Assembly: GCA_002429615.1 (NCBI GenBank)
Contig: DJAN01000106.1
Location: forward strand, 1-6,258
DNA from: Lysobacteraceae bacterium UBA6001
Lineage (GTDB): Bacteria > Pseudomonadota > Gammaproteobacteria > Xanthomonadales > Xanthomonadaceae
Reading direction: 5' to 3'
Length of the DNA: 6,258 bases
Shown here: piece after piece, positions 5,861 through 6,258 of the stretch
How the letters are laid out: every line of letters starts with the position of its first letter
How positions within the stretch are numbered: the stretch's first letter is position 1
Notes under the pieces: model-generated
What the model saw: the letters and a program-made list of their open reading frames with translations, nothing else
Told to the model about the DNA's origin: nothing
Database searches by the model: none
Translations under genes and position numbers: made by a program

Positions 5861-6258
5861 CGTTTCCGTTCCGCCGCCTCGCCCTGGCCGCCGCGCTGTG
5901 CGCCGCCGTGCCGGCCTTCGCCGCCCCGCGCCTGCCGCTGCTGTTTGCCGACGGCGCCGTGCTGCAGCGCGATCAGCCGATGCCGGTATGGGGCTGGGCC
6001 ACGCCCGGCGCGACGCTGACGGTGAGCCTGGATGGCAAGCAGGCCACGGCGAAGGCCGATGCCAGCGGCCGCTGGCAGGCGAAGCTGCCGGCGCATGCCG
6101 CCGGTGGGCCGTATGTGCTGCAGGTGCAGGGTGATGGCGCCACGCTGAAGGTCGCTGACATTCTGGTCGGCGACGTCTGGCTGGCCAGCGGGCAGTCGAA
6201 CATGGAATTCCCGCTGCTCAAGTCCGATGGTGGCCCGGCCGCGGTGGCCGCGGCCAGC
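5857..6258 (+). CDS. Exported SGNH-type acetylesterase, probable CE20 xyloglucan acetylesterase (5' part; annotated in pipelines as sialate O-acetylesterase)
   Basis: The frame runs open to the window edge (134 codons), so only the N-terminal part is seen. Residues 1-22 form a signal peptide (basic FRR, Ala/Leu-rich core, AFA|AP). LPLLFADGAVLQRDQPMPVW at 26-45 and the following beta-rich stretch to about 100 match the N-terminal domain of sialate O-acetylesterase-like proteins. GDVWLASGQSNMEFPL at 105-120 contains the GQSNM block with the catalytic serine, S114. The remaining catalytic residues lie past the edge. From knowledge of Xanthomonas xyloglucan loci, an esterase of this type (family CE20) removes acetyl groups from xyloglucan side chains. 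The coupling to GH74 makes that role likelier than action on sialic acid, but substrate is inferred. Full members of this group usually have about 600-650 residues. Confidence 0.85.
   Translation, partial: MTFPFRRLALAAALCAAVPAFAAPRLPLLFADGAVLQRDQPMPVWGWATPGATLTVSLDGKQATAKADASGRWQAKLPAHAAGGPYVLQVQGDGATLKVADILVGDVWLASGQSNMEFPLLKSDGGPAAVAAAS

Overview
This is a GC-rich window with strongly G/C-biased third codon positions. It most likely comes from the gammaproteobacterial family Xanthomonadaceae (Xanthomonas, Stenotrophomonas, Pseudoxanthomonas or a relative). The pointers are the TonB-dependent receptor, which belongs to the subfamily expanded in Xanthomonas and Caulobacter, the GTGGGAGCGACTTCAGTCGC-type extragenic palindrome, and a gene set like the xyloglucan-use loci described in Xanthomonas. 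Genus and species cannot be settled from this sequence alone.

Layout. Positions 1-408 are non-coding and made of repeats. Two inverted copies of one sequence (1-105 and 283-387, 92 of 105 positions matching) flank a REP-like palindrome at 175-210. The right copy lies inside a 100-nt sequence (309-408) that can fold into a long stem closing over two smaller hairpins. Positions 409-795 form the upstream region of the first gene and include an A/T-rich island (about 561-610) that is the best place for its promoter or operator. A 904-residue TonB-dependent outer-membrane receptor follows (796-3510), then an intrinsic terminator (3533-3570) and a separate perfect 9-bp inverted repeat (3574-3592). 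Next comes a secreted GH74 beta-propeller glycosidase (3617-5860). It overlaps by ATGA the start of an exported SGNH-type esterase (5857 to the window edge, incomplete) annotated in most pipelines as sialate O-acetylesterase.

How the genes fit together. GH74 enzymes cut the glucan backbone of xyloglucan. The esterase would remove acetyl groups from the side chains, and the receptor would carry the resulting oligosaccharides into the periplasm using TonB energy. This matches the start of a xyloglucan utilisation locus; genes for GH31, GH35 and GH95 exo-enzymes would be expected just past the right edge but are not seen. GH74 and the esterase look translationally coupled, while the receptor is separated from them by a terminator, so receptor and enzyme levels are probably set differently.

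I see no tRNA, rRNA, CRISPR array, transposase or phage gene. The most unusual material is the structured inverted-repeat cluster at the left edge; the genes belong to known families.
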